Positions 37,801 to 48,632 of a stretch of 64,000 nt of DNA are shown one piece after another. The translations under genes and the position numbers were made by a program. Source of the stretch: Solea solea (Eukaryota; Chordata; Actinopteri; Pleuronectiformes; Soleidae); the NCBI RefSeq assembly GCF_958295425.1, contig NC_081143.1, positions 12,590,094-12,654,093 on the forward strand, given 5' to 3'. The notes below the pieces were generated by a model. The model was not told the DNA's origin, did not search any database, and saw nothing but the letters and a program-made list of their open reading frames with translations. Positions within the stretch are counted from its first letter, which is position 1, and every line of letters begins with the position of its first letter.

Positions 37801-40800
37801 AGTAATGTTGTAGAGGAGGAAGAGAAGACTGAGCGAGTGGTAAATGAAGAAGACTCTGTATTTGTAGCTGAAGATGAGGACTCTTCAGAGGAGGAACAAG
37901 AAAGTAATGGTGAGGAGGAGATCGAGCAAGTGGTTAATGATGAAGATTCCAATCTTGTAAGTGAAGAAGAGCACTCTCTACAGGAAGATTCAGAGAAGGA
38001 AGATGGAAGTAAGGGAGAAAGACCTGAGCTTGACGGTGAGGGAAACTCATCCAGTGAGAGTTATAATCACCAAAGTGTTGATGAAGAGGCGGAGAAGATG
38101 GAGCATGTGGTAGTTGAGACTGAGGAGTATCTCCAGGAGGATTCAGAGGATGAAAAACCTGAGGTCAACAACAAGGAGAACTTGACCAGCGGGAGTTCTG
38201 AAGAAAGAAGTGATGATGACTATGATGGGGATGATGATGATGAGGAGGAGGAGAATGAGCCAGTGTTCAGTGAAGAAGACCTGTTCGAACCTGTTGTAGA
38301 GGCAGATGACCCTCTCCTTGTGGCATCAGAGGAGAAAAATAGACATAATGATAAGGAGGTGGAAATTGAGCCCAAGGTTAAAGAAGAGGACTTCAAACCT
38401 TTATATAAGACAGACTCTCTCCAGAAGGATTCAGTGAAAGAAAAACCTGAGGAGAACAATCAGAAGAACTTTCCTACATGGAGTTGGGAAGATGATGATG
38501 AGCAAAATTGCACCATGAGTTGTAGTAGTACAGCTCCAAGTCTGATTACCTCTGGCTATGGTACCTACAGGCCGGAGGAACAGGAGGGTGGAGACCACAA
38601 AGACGACCACACCATCACTGAGTTTGACCAAGACAGTCGAGGAGATCTGTCTGAGATGAGAGACAATGAGGAAGACGTTGGGTCATTTAGTAGCTATGGC
38701 GGGTTTGACGTTGAGAAAGACTTCAGAGAAAACCAAAATGAGAACGAACTTGATTTTCCTGTTGCATGTTGTGAACGTGGAGGTCGACGTGAAGAGGTGG
38801 ACACTGAAGACTTAAAATCAAACAACAATAAAGATCCGACAGGAGAAGAGAAATGTGAAGATCTACACACAGAGTCTGAAAACAAAGAGGGACGACAACG
38901 ACAGCCAGACACTGCGATTTATGAAGACACGTTATTGAAACTTGAGAAGCATTTGGAAGCAATCCAAAGTGTGAGTGATCCTGAAGAGGAAGGAGGTTAT
39001 GAAAAGCTTCATGAAGAAGAGCAGAATCACATGAAGAAAAAAGCGAAGCGCAAAGTGGAGCTCGAAGATTCAGACGAATCTTTAAACAACAAAGACATCA
39101 AGTTCATAGACTCCAAAGTGGATTTTAACTGGGTGATGTACAAGAAGATGTTGGAGGAGTGGGAGGGAAACCTCAGACAGAAGAAAGGTAAAGATTAGGG
39201 ATGCACTATATTATTGGCCGATATTGGCTTTAAGATAAATCATTGGATTGATCCCCCGATAAGACTAAAACAATAAGCTGAAGAAGCTTCTACCTCCTTC
39301 AATTCTTTGCTGGTGCCCTCATCTTTTGTTTCCCTATTTATTTTGTAGAATGAAGAAAATGTACACCTACATTAATATGTAAAAAATACTGGCTATATCA
39401 GATATTGGCAAAGATTCTATTATTGTGCATGGTCTCTAGTGAATGTTTTCTGATGTCTATGCTCTCTGTTTTCTAAAACCCAACTTCTAAACTTCAGTGA
39501 ACTTAAAATGAGCTTTGTGCAAACATGTCAAAGACTCCTTTGCTTCCTGTTGTTTGTTGATTGAAAGAAATTAGCCTTTTGGGCAACCCATGGCCAAGTG
39601 GAGAGGGAACTTTAAACCAAAGGGTCCGCAGTTTGAATCCCAACATTTCAAGGACTGAGGTACCCAACCCCCATTTCTCCATGGGCGCTGATCACTTCTA
39701 TTAATTCTCGGGAGGTTCTTAGGGGAGGGTGGCTCAGTGGTTGTGGGTTTAATTCCTGGCTCTGCTAGTCTTACCTGCTGATGTGTACTCGGGCAAGACA
39801 CTTTAATTTAACCCCACATTGCTCCTGACTGCCGGTGAGTGTGAGTGAATAGCAATAAGTTGAATTCAGAAAAAGCAGAAAATGAAATGAATGAATCTAA
39901 TATAACTTGTCTGGAACAAGACACAATGAAGTGGTCAGCAGTATTTCAGAGGTCTTTTATGAAGATATCTGTAGTGTGTTATGACCATTCAGACATTTCA
40001 TGGATGGTTATGTCCTCTGTTTCTTGGCAGATACAGTCAGTTGTTTAGAAGAACGTCTGGCAGAGGTTGATCTCTCCACGTCGCCTCAGCGTGACTTGGA
40101 GACGGAGCATGAAGACGATGTCAGTCGGAGTGACACACTCAGCTCTGAGGCTGACGGGATCTCACTGAGTGCTTTTGAATCCTACATCAGAGGCATGGTG
40201 GGTAATGTAGTCTGTGCAGATGACACGTCAGTGTTTTCACAGAAGTCTACTCTAATATAGGGATGTTTTTTTACATTTCCATTAAGATTTCTTATTATAA
40301 TTTTTTATGTTTTGCATCTTTATGGGTTTTTTGTATATGTCTTTTCTATGACCTTTAGATATTTCTATGACATCCATAAAAGGTTTCCTACATTTAACTT
40401 TACCATGATGTTTTTTATGACTTATTTTAAGACTGGCTGTAAATAACAGTTTTTCACGATTGATTCATGTGTTGATATTTTCGTGATGAATCATTTGGTC
40501 TATAAAACGTGGATTTGTTTTTAATGTGTCATTTTGACCCTACTAATGTGATATTTTCACCATGTATCATCATAAATTGTATCTTAATACAATTTATTTA
40601 CAATTTTACAACTTGCTATGATCAGATCTTTTATACTGTATGTGCTTTTATGCATTATTCATCTACTGTCTCGTTTTATGTGCATCCTGAACAGAAATAG
40701 AAATATAGCCCTGAACAAAGTGACTTATCACTACATGATTATATTTCATTTTGAACAGACACGAGCTGAAGGTGATGGCGACTTCAGGCCCAAACCCAAG

Positions 40801-42373
40801 TCCTGTACGTCAAACATGAAACCAAATACACCAGTTTATGTTGTGGTTTTTCAAAGTGACACTCGACAATTTATTCCATCTGCTCGTTTCAGTCATTCGA
40901 CCAGTGATGAGTCAGCAGAGCGTCAAGAAGACTGACCCAGTGTCCAAGTATGTTCAAACTCCCGTTTACTAGAAAAAACCCATGATGGGCATCATGCGTC
41001 TGACTCAGATTCACACTGGTCTGCTGATGTAGACTCATTTTTTATCAGTTTTCCCCCCCCCCCCCCCCTCATTGATGCAGGTATTTCCAGTATAAACAGT
41101 TTTGGGAAATGTATAAACTTCCTGGAGAGAGAGACAGAAAAGATCTGCGCTGGGAGATAAAGGTATGAACGTATCTCAAATAAAAGACCAACCCTTTTGT
41201 CCACTTTATAAATAAGCATTTTTCTTTCTTTTTAAAGCTTCACCTACTTTTTCACCCTTGAGACGCGAACATTGTGCCATTGTGTTTACACTATAAAAGT
41301 CATGATAATCTTTGTCCTTAAGTTGTTTTCTTTGTTTTCAGGAACGTCTTGCATACCAGCCTCCACCAGTAAGTATCCCCTCAAATATATTTACTGTATA
41401 GCTGCACAATGCAACAAAAATGGTTTTAGCTGTTTAATTCACAATCCAGTGACAGGTTTGAGAACAGTGTCTTTTTTAGGGACGTTCTAAATGTGCCACA
41501 GTGTAAGTAGAGCTGAAACGATTTGTCGATTATTAATCAATTACTAAATTAATCGACAACTATTTTGATAATCGGTTTGAAGCTTTTTTCATTATTAAAA
41601 CAAGATTTCTAGGCTTCGTAGATGTGAATCTTTTCTTAATTTCTTTGCTCTGGATAACAAAGAAATCATTAAAAGTTCATCATCTTGAAAACAAGACATT
41701 TGAGAACATCATTTCCAGGTTTGACGAACACCGATCAACATTTTTAAGGTTTTCTGATATTTTATGGACTAAACGATTAATCGACAGATTTATCAATTAT
41801 GAAAATAATCGTTAGTTGCAGCTCTAGTAAGAAGCCTCTTTTAGAAAGCCTTCATAATGGGAACGTTGCACATTAAAGGTATAAACAGGAAAGGGGGGCT
41901 GTTCTGTCATCATAGATGTAAACATCACAAAGTAGCACGGACAAGCAGAGGGTACACACTGATGAAGTCGATGATGACGACATCATGCTTTTCCTTAATA
42001 TAACCTAATCTGAATATATGTTCTTGCTAATGCTGTTGGTTTTCATGTGGACTGAATGTTTGTGTAAATAATGACGCTATATTTGGAAGGTAAACTTGTT
42101 TTTTTACTCCTTTACAAAAAAAAAGTAGAGAAACCAGACATACAAAATCTATGCTTATGTTCAATGAGCTGTCAGTGCTAACTCGTGCACATCTTTACAG
42201 TGAATCCACACGAGTCTCTGTTTTTTTCTGTGTCGCAGCCTAAACCTCGGAGAGTTTTGGTGCCAAACACCTACGTCGTGCCAACAGAGAAGAAACGCTC
42301 TGCGCTCCGCTGGGAAGTCAGAAACGACCTCGCCAATGGTGTCCTGCCTCACAAATTCAATTATCAATTTTAG
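34842..42373 (+). CDS. hyls1: HYLS1 centriolar and ciliogenesis-associated protein
   Basis: HYLS1 is a core centriole component needed for cilium formation; the human gene is mutated in hydrolethalus syndrome. Eleven coding exons (34842-34941, 35305-35424, 35534-35607, 36440-36663, 37123-37178, 40031-40197, 40759-40804, 40893-40947, 41081-41162, 41342-41368, 42239-42373) close in phase to 1086 bp, 361 aa, against 299 in human. The N-terminus [20 protein letters not shown] looks helical. Family landmarks in order are [49 protein letters not shown] and, at the C-terminus, the HYLS-1 box [18 protein letters not shown]...DLANGV, closely matching human. The start lies 37 bases past a strong acceptor, so the 5' UTR is spliced. 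The intron 37,179-40,030 contains a large acidic ORF that could be an alternative exon. The gene is divergent to col9a1 and convergent with mrpl4. Confidence 0.95.
35850..35920 (+). mobile_element. Dispersed repeat fragment in hyls1 intron
   Basis: CATCTGGTATTGACATGCGT followed by GATCTGATTGCTATCCGATC resembles a recurrent fish repeat. Only a short piece is visible, in the intron between 35,607 and 36,440. Confidence 0.4.
37634..39187 (+). CDS. Acidic repeat ORF in a hyls1 intron, candidate cassette exon
   Basis: A reading frame is open from about 37,495 to 39,198 in the intron between hyls1 coding exons 5 and 6. It is extremely rich in Glu, Asp and Ser. About six degenerate repeats begin [39 protein letters not shown] and IEPKVKEED, several followed by LQEDSE and EKPE. 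The end is less acidic and probably helical ([24 protein letters not shown]). A CT-rich tract before 37,633 gives a plausible acceptor and AAAG/GTAAAG at 39,187 a plausible donor. Both edges are phase 1 and the length is 1554 bp (518 codons), so inclusion would keep the hyls1 frame (879 aa); skipping also keeps it. An earlier ATG at 37,501 could start an alternative transcript. No known domain is recognised. Whether it is expressed cannot be seen from sequence. Confidence 0.55.
39570..39850 (+). mobile_element. One or two tRNA-derived SINE remnants
   Basis: Two tRNA-like heads lie in tandem: CCATGGCCAAGTGGAGAGGG with CAGTTTGAATCCC, and GGGTGGCTCAGTGGTTGTGG with GGTTTAATTCCTGGC. A typical SINE body (ACTCGGGCAAGACACTTTAA, then CCCCACATTGCTCCTGACTG) follows. 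They lie in the hyls1 intron before exon 6. Confidence 0.6.
41053..41068 (+). repeat. (C)16 homopolymer in the splice acceptor tract of hyls1 exon 9
   Basis: Sixteen consecutive C residues sit 12 bases before the acceptor of the exon starting at 41,081, forming most of its pyrimidine tract. Length is likely to vary between individuals, and on the opposite strand it is a G16 run. Confidence 0.85.
41508..41826. mobile_element. Palindromic MITE with AATCGATTA-type ends
   Basis: It starts TAGAGCTGAAACGATTTGTC and ends ATCGTTAGTTGCAGCTCTA, which are imperfect terminal inverted repeats about 20 bp long, with further internal inverted symmetry (ATTAATCGACA at both sides). GTAAG flanks both ends as part of a possible target duplication. 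The TIR style matches a very common fish non-autonomous DNA element, probably hAT-like. It lies in the last hyls1 intron. Confidence 0.7.
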
Positions 42374-42389
42374 ATACTTTTTTTAAATA

Positions 42390-42395
42390 TTTATT
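42390..42395 (-). other. Candidate polyadenylation signal of mrpl4
   Basis: AATAAA on the minus strand, 72 bases past the mrpl4 stop. Cleavage would fall near 42,370-42,380, at the end of the hyls1 coding sequence. Confidence 0.6.
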
Positions 42396-42420
42396 TTTGA
42401 GTTTTTTTGATACTGAACTT

Positions 42421-42426
42421 AATAAA
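42421..42426 (+). other. Candidate polyadenylation signal of hyls1
   Basis: AATAAA 47 bases past the hyls1 stop. Cleavage would fall near 42,440. It lies beyond the opposing mrpl4 signal, so the two 3' UTRs would overlap. Confidence 0.65.
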
Positions 42427-42466
42427 CACATTTTTCAAACAATAGAGTCAATTCATTTCACGTTTG

Positions 42467-45400
42467 CTATGGGAAGTCAGAGTAGGGCAGTTTAAACGGG
42501 TAGAGCGGCGTGAAGCGCTCGTCGTGCCAGAGCAGCTTCTCCTCCAGAAACCTGACAGTTTGCAGTGTGAGGACGATGGCCTCGTGTTTCAGCATGCTGT
42601 GGACGTTCAGACCTGAAGGGCACAAACACAGTCACAGCTGCAGATTAAAAAAAAACCTCAAGCTCACTTTGTACAAAGTACAAACGTACAAAACAGTTTA
42701 TGTATTCATTTAAATAAGAGATCTCACCTGTGCCAGTTTATATCTGATAGCTTAAGACTGTTTGTGACTTTATCACACAGCCTTCTCCAACAAGAAAATC
42801 AACTTTGTGTTGCTTTGTTGACCACTACTTTCCCTGCACCAATTTTTTTTTATTGATGCTGGTCTCCAAAATCACCAAATGGCGGACCTCAGTCTGGGCA
42901 CGGACCAAGTTACAGACCCATAACCAACTTGTGATAAATTTATGAGAAAATGCAATAATCTTCATTGTTTTTTTTTCTCTCTCGGTGGTCGCGGTTACAG
43001 ACTGCAGGTGCAGCTAATCCAGTTAATACAGCACATTGTTTACCATAAGCATAGTGTCACTATAAATGTTTACAGAGCGCAACATAGGAATGACAAGACA
43101 TGACTTGTTTGAAAGTGCGTTTAAAAGTGAATGAACGGAGCAATACATGTTCATTCTTCCGACAGCAAGTACCAAACCTTTATGTCTCATATGTTGTGAA
43201 ACTGTTGTATTGATCAAAAGCGAGATGAAACACAGATCCTTCGAGGAAACATATCCTCAGCAGTCCGAAGTGAGAGCGCACAAAATAACCGCTTTAAGAA
43301 CCCAGTATGAAAGATCTACCCGACTCATCACATTATTACTATGGTGAGTTTGCTGACTCACCGATGGCTGGAATGATGTTCACTGTCTTCAGGTTTGCTG
43401 TGGCCTGAAGAATGTTTTCTGGGAAATCTTCACCTCTGGGGAAAAAAAAAAAGAACAAAAACAATATCAATACTGAGCAAATGACTGGCTGAGCATTTAA
43501 ACTTGACCCTTGGTGGATGACACTCACACATCAACTATTAACACAGACTCTCCCCAGTGTTTGTGTTTTATCAGGTCCAGTAGGTACTGGGAGTCTGGTG
43601 TGGGGATGTCCAGGGAGTCCACGATGTAAAGGTAGTCCTGCAAAAAAATAAAAAAAATAAATGCTGAATAATCACTGGGTAAAACCCTCTCAGATGTAAA
43701 GATTATTTTAGTTGGAAGGATGGACTGTGTCTCATCACTGCATTTCCTATATAATACACAAGAGATAAAAATGTCGCAAAACTAAGGTGAACGAACACAG
43801 TATACAAGTCATACCCACGGTAAAATATGAAAGCTAAATAATTGTAATAGATAGAGTATAGAATAAAAAAATGTCTGAATATAAAGATGCTATAAGATAA
43901 GTTTCAGTCACCTGTGCCATCTTGGAGCTCAGCGCCACCTTCAGTCCTTGTACTCGAAGCTTCATGGGTAACATGTAGTAGTAACTGGTGGGTCCTCTGG
44001 GTCCGTGAGACACGCCACCTGAGAGAAACACCACCAACTGTCTCAATGATTTCACACATTTTCACACTTTCACAATCCACACAACTTTCAGAGGTTATAC
44101 AAGCCGACTTTCCGAGTTCACATAATGGATGGGAATCGGTCCAATACTAAATTAAATAAAAATGTAGAATCCCATACAATCCGAAAATTCTATGTATCGC
44201 ATGCTTCACAATGCGCAGACTGTTAAAATGTAAATTAAAAATCAGCAAAACCATTTCAGCCGAGTCACGTTTTTCTTCTTTTTCTTATTTGTTACACAGT
44301 TGGAAATTATGTCTTTGAAATGACTCAGCACAATTGTGTTGATAACAGCTTCATAATTCACACAACACGACTCTCAGAGGTCACACAACACGTCCTTTAC
44401 AGTTCACACGACGACTTTCACAGTTCTCGCGACACCACTTTCAGACTTCTCATGACACGACTTTCAGAGTTCACTGTAGCAGCCCTAAAGTCTAGTGAAA
44501 CTACTGCAGAAATTCCCATGTTCTTATGTTCATCCTCCTCTGGACAATTTAAAGAACATGTATGGACTTCGGAGTTACTTGTCAGCGAGTGGGATAACAG
44601 GCTGAAAATAGCGTGGTGTGAACGCTATACTCAGCTACACACACAGTCCTCAAATTAATGAAAGTACAGAGAGAAACAGACAGGTTCAGGAATATTACAC
44701 GGACCTCCTTTCCATATCGGTGACCGGATGCTTCCATGACGAGCTCTTCCACTTCCCTTCTGCCTCCATGGTTTCTTGCCTCCTCCTCTGACCTCTGACC
44801 TCACCTTCGTGTGGGCGTGGCTCTAATGAAAACAAAAGTAGAACAGTTGTGAGTGTGGCCTCTGCCTCTCACTGCTGACCTCATCATCTCTGAAAGATGT
44901 TAATAAAAGCAGAGATTTTTATGCATGTATAACTTACAATTCTTTTGAAATTTCTCTGCCACTTTTCCACGCTATGAAGGATGTCAAGCCTGAGAGGAGA
45001 GAAAACAAACCACAATAAAGATGCAGTTCATAAAACCTCAAAAACAAACAATAAGCTACATGGGAGTAGTCTTGGAAAGAACTCCACTAGATAAAAACAG
45101 TTGACTGACAGAGGGTAAGAGAGCTGAGGTGGAGCCAAGTGCAGAAGGAGGGGTTAAGGGCTAGGACAGAAGATGCTCTTGGAAGAGCTTGGTTTTCAAG
45201 AGCTTATTGAAGACAGAAAGAGATGCCCCTGTTCTGGTAGCACTCAGTACTTGAGAACAGTGTGGATTGTCTTGTGCGGTGTGTTTGGCACCACCAGACG
45301 ACAATCTGATGAATGGAGTAGTCGAGGGGTAATGTAAGGCTTAAGGAGAGCATTTAAGTAAGTGAGAGCAGACCACTGAAGCTTTACCTCGGAGCCACCG

Positions 45401-47234
45401 CGAAAACGTCAGGGTGGAGCTGAGCCAAGCCTAAGGGCTCACTGTCTGGGCTCTGCAGAGACTCCACCCACGTGTGGACAGGGCTCAGGTGAGCAGGAAC
45501 GACAGCATCGCACTTCCTCAGAAGGGGCAGGGAGCAGTCTGCAGGTGGAGGTGAACGCTCTGAGGGAGGAAACATGAAACCAGTCGGTGTCATTTATTAA
45601 TCGGCCATACAGCAGCACAGCATTGAAGCTGGTGGTGTTAATGCTGTTGCCCACATTCAGTGTGCAACTTCATGAATGTGAAAACAACATTAAATAAACT
45701 GGTGCAACATTTTCTATGTGATAATAGCCAGGCTATCATTGACAACCTGTCCCTCCCTCTGCAGGACACTATCACAGGTTGTTCCTCCCTGCTGCTGATA
45801 GACTGTACAACAGTTCAAGATCTCTGACCCTGAACAAAGGCAAGATCTACCTATTGAAGTATCAAATGGAAAAAAGCCAAAATACTTCCAACTCAAGGCC
45901 TTTTATTTAGGCAAAGTCTGGCATATTAATCATGTCCTGGCCTTTGCTTTAAGAACTGTACATTACACCATCAATTTTAACACAAAGAATAAAGGCATGT
46001 GGCCTATTTTCCATTTACTTTACAGAATTATGTTCAAAGTAGGAAAAAAACAACACATTTTATCATGAGTAGATCATATGTATTGCCATTGATAAGAGTT
46101 TTCACTATCTGCAGCTATAGCTCCAGCCCTGGAAGTGTCATCTCCCCTGTGCTTTCCGACCACAAACCTGAAGCTAAACAAGAACGTTAACGCTGTCTCA
46201 CTTCAGTTTTGTGACATAACATACATATACACTTAAGAATCAATTCCTCTCATTCTGGATGAAAATAGCATATTTTCGCTGAGCCCCAACCAGCGAGGAC
46301 GGCTTCTCGCTCTCATTATCTAATTTAACTAACTTACTGGTCACTCACGCTACTAAGAAAGCACTACCGCTGATTTTAGAGAAAGGAAGACGCTCACAAA
46401 ACGTAAAAAAAATTAGGTGATTGTGTATTTATTTTTCCTATTATTTTCAGCATCTACGAGAAAGAGCCAAAGGTCGACAAGTTGGCCACTCCTGCTGTAC
46501 AACAAGCATCGCTCCCAGTCAATTCAACCGGTGTCATTTACAAAAGTTCAATATTTTATGTGCATTCCTAGCAGTGTCTACACACATGCAGTATATATTT
46601 ACGTTACTTATTGTCCATACTGTATTTTCTATTACATTTCTATAATCTATAAAAACAGTCACTATTTTGCATGAAAATGCATGTTTGTTATTTATTACTT
46701 CTCATCTTGACCGTCTTTGATGCTGTAATTATGTAAATATACCCAATGTGGGACTAATAAACAATTAAATTAAATCCAAATTTAGCCACCAGTTTCAGAC
46801 TCACTTAATCTGGCAGGATCAACAAGGTTGGAGGGCAGCAGTAAATTTGGAGGTAGCGAGTTCAGACCGGAGAACGACGAGGAAAACTGAGGAGGAGAAA
46901 ACACAAAGTTTGTGAGACACGCCAAGAAGTAAACACAGTAATGTGATCATTATGAAAATATCTTTATGCAGTATAGTGCTGAAAGAGACCACTCGTGAAC
47001 TAATAATCTAACAAAACCTGTCAGCTACAGTCTGCAATATATGGGTAAAATAATGTCATTACACAGCAGTGTAATGTATGCCTTTATTACGATATAATAA
47101 GATATATAGAGTCATGACTGTAAATGTACACGAAGAGCATTTAAGTTATTACCGTGTGTGACTGTGTGAACATGTATATTCCTTACCCTTTTAGCGACTC
47201 CTCTGCTACAAACCACCAGCGACAGGCGCAGCAT
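42467..47234 (-). CDS. mrpl4: Mitochondrial large ribosomal subunit protein uL4m
   Basis: uL4m binds large-subunit rRNA and lines the peptide exit tunnel of the mitoribosome. Nine coding exons (5' to 3': 47187-47234, 46805-46886, 45388-45559, 44938-44989, 44705-44822, 43912-44018, 43528-43637, 43362-43435, 42467-42612) close in phase to 909 bp, 302 aa; human MRPL4 is 311. The N-terminus [16 protein letters not shown] is basic and hydrophobic, as in a mitochondrial targeting sequence. The core has the uL4 signature: [35 protein letters not shown], then [13 protein letters not shown]. The C-terminus [10 protein letters not shown]...[13 protein letters not shown] matches the mitochondrial form. 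Upstream is a perfect CRE and a local CpG rise. The gene is convergent with hyls1, with 93 bp between the two stop codons. Exon 5 uses a weaker donor (GTCCGT). Confidence 0.96.
45120..45380 (+). mobile_element. Dispersed fish repeat in mrpl4 intron
   Basis: TCTTGGAAGAGCTTGGTTTT, CAAGAGCTTATTGAAGACAG and GATGCCCCTGTTCTGGTAGC form a phrase common in old fish repeat copies. The class cannot be assigned here. It ends next to mrpl4 exon 3. Confidence 0.5.
45715..46775 (+). mobile_element. Decayed LINE-like sequence with 3' tail
   Basis: GCAGGACACTATCACAGGTT with GTTCCTCCCTGCTGCTGATA and GACTGTACAACAGTTCAAGA at 45,760-45,830, and the tail CCCAATGTGGGACTAATAAA near 46,740, resemble the 3' part and terminal tail of fish non-LTR elements. 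The middle is too degraded to read, so these may be separate insertions. All lies in the mrpl4 intron between exons 2 and 3. Confidence 0.4.
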
Positions 47235-47393
47235 CTCTGTTATCTTTGTTCCCCAGCTTCCAAAACGTATTCTGCTCCTAAAATCATTCACAAATAAACA
47301 TAAACGCAGTTTATTTAAGTCGCTGTTTGTTCCCCTCGCTGGAGACAGCGGCAGAGGTCGCGTCGTGCTGCTGTTGCTGCTGGCGCATGGGTA

Positions 47394-47401
47394 TGACGTC
47401 A
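47394..47401. promoter_or_regulatory. Palindromic CRE upstream of mrpl4
   Basis: TGACGTCA, a perfect CREB/ATF site, lies 160 bases upstream of the mrpl4 start codon in a short CpG-rich stretch (47,335-47,440). No TATA box is evident, as expected for a mitoribosomal gene. Confidence 0.6.
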
Positions 47402-47488
47402 CGCGGAAATGGGGGGTGCCATCTAGCGGTGGGGGGTGGAAATAACATTTCTAGCAACAGCCCAATCTCATCCACTGATGCTTCATTA

Positions 47489-47592
47489 CATTACATTACA
47501 TGTCATTTATGTACAACCTGCCAGGGGTAGAGTTGAACTTGCGACCATGAAGTCTTTTGCACACAGGGTACCGGTCTTAACCACTGAGACAC
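47489..47592 (-). mobile_element. tRNA-derived SINE fragment
   Basis: On the minus strand it reads TCTCAGTGGTTAAGACCGGT, then GGTCGCAAGTTCAACTCTAC, a tRNA-like head with A and B boxes, followed by TGTACATAAATGACATGTAA and ATGTAATG repeats. It lies between mrpl4 and the ahnak 3' end. Confidence 0.6.
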
Positions 47593-47652
47593 TTAATAAA
47601 TAACAAACAACAACAACAACACTCAATAAAACAAATGTCCTTATTTTGTTCT

Positions 47653-47693
<41 letters not shown>

Positions 47694-47731
47694 TAGATAG
47701 ATAGATAGACAGATAGACAGATAGATAGATA
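47653..47731 (+). repeat. (AG)n-(ACAG)n-(ATAG)n compound microsatellite
   Basis: A run of AG dinucleotides passes into ACAG and then ATAG tetranucleotides. It lies just beyond the probable ahnak 3' end. Confidence 0.95.
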
Positions 47732-47774
47732 ACAATAGTAATAATAATAAATAACAAAACACAAAAAATAAGTG

Positions 47775-48632
47775 ACACAAATGGCAAATTCAACGTTTAT
47801 TGTTATTATTGTTATTTACATATTGGAAGCTTTGAGTAAATAATGGCAGCAAAATGTTTCCTGTGGCCTCTTGGTCCATTTTGTAACAATGTTTTTTTTA
47901 CAGTCACCCTTAAAATGGCTACTCAATGTACATAGGTGTGTTATTTCCCTGAAAGAAGCTAAATGGCTTACTTCAATAATCTCTATAATTTTTCTGAATA
48001 CCATATGCATAATAAAATAGAAACATGCATCATTTTTTTACATGATATATATAGATGATATACAATAAAATAACTCCTGTTAAATCAAATCTACAAGTTT
48101 TCTAATATAATCAGTAATAATTCTTGAGCAGGTTTAACTATTACATAATGTGTGCGGTACAAATACTCAGTAAAAGACTAATTAAATATGTATTTACAAC
48201 AAAATATGTATGTAAAGACTTTATTTAAATATGTATTAAACAAGTGCATGTATGCTGAAAATGCTCTGTACATCTACAATGAATATAAACATGGTGGGTT
48301 TCTCAAAATAAAATATAAACAATTGTGTTTCAGCAAATTTCAAGAGATTTTTTCATCCTAAGGCTAAATATGCACATGTACATGTTTTAAAACAGTATAA
48401 AAACTAATAAACACAAAATGTAAAAACATTTGAGTTAAGTGCAAACATGCAGCTTTGTAATCAATTTACACCATTACAAAGCAAGAGGAGGGGCTTTATA
48501 TACAAAACAAATTAAATAAATCAAAAAGAGACATGATTGTTTATAAAAAAACAAACTCATATTAAATCAATAAAAGACAAAAAAAAATACAAAAACACAA
48601 ACAAATGATGTCACGGGAAACGTGAATTGAAC
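47775..48632 (-). other. Probable 3' UTR of ahnak
   Basis: AT-rich sequence follows the ahnak stop, with many ATTTA-like elements and no coding content. An AATAAA on the minus strand at 47,796-47,801 is the most distal candidate signal and gives a UTR of about 850 bases. Several earlier AATAAA hexamers exist. Confidence 0.5.

Noticed and set aside
37563..37952. Ser-rich minus-strand ORFs opposite the acidic hyls1-intron ORF
   Set aside because: They are antisense shadows of GAG/GAA/GAT codons and have no support of their own.
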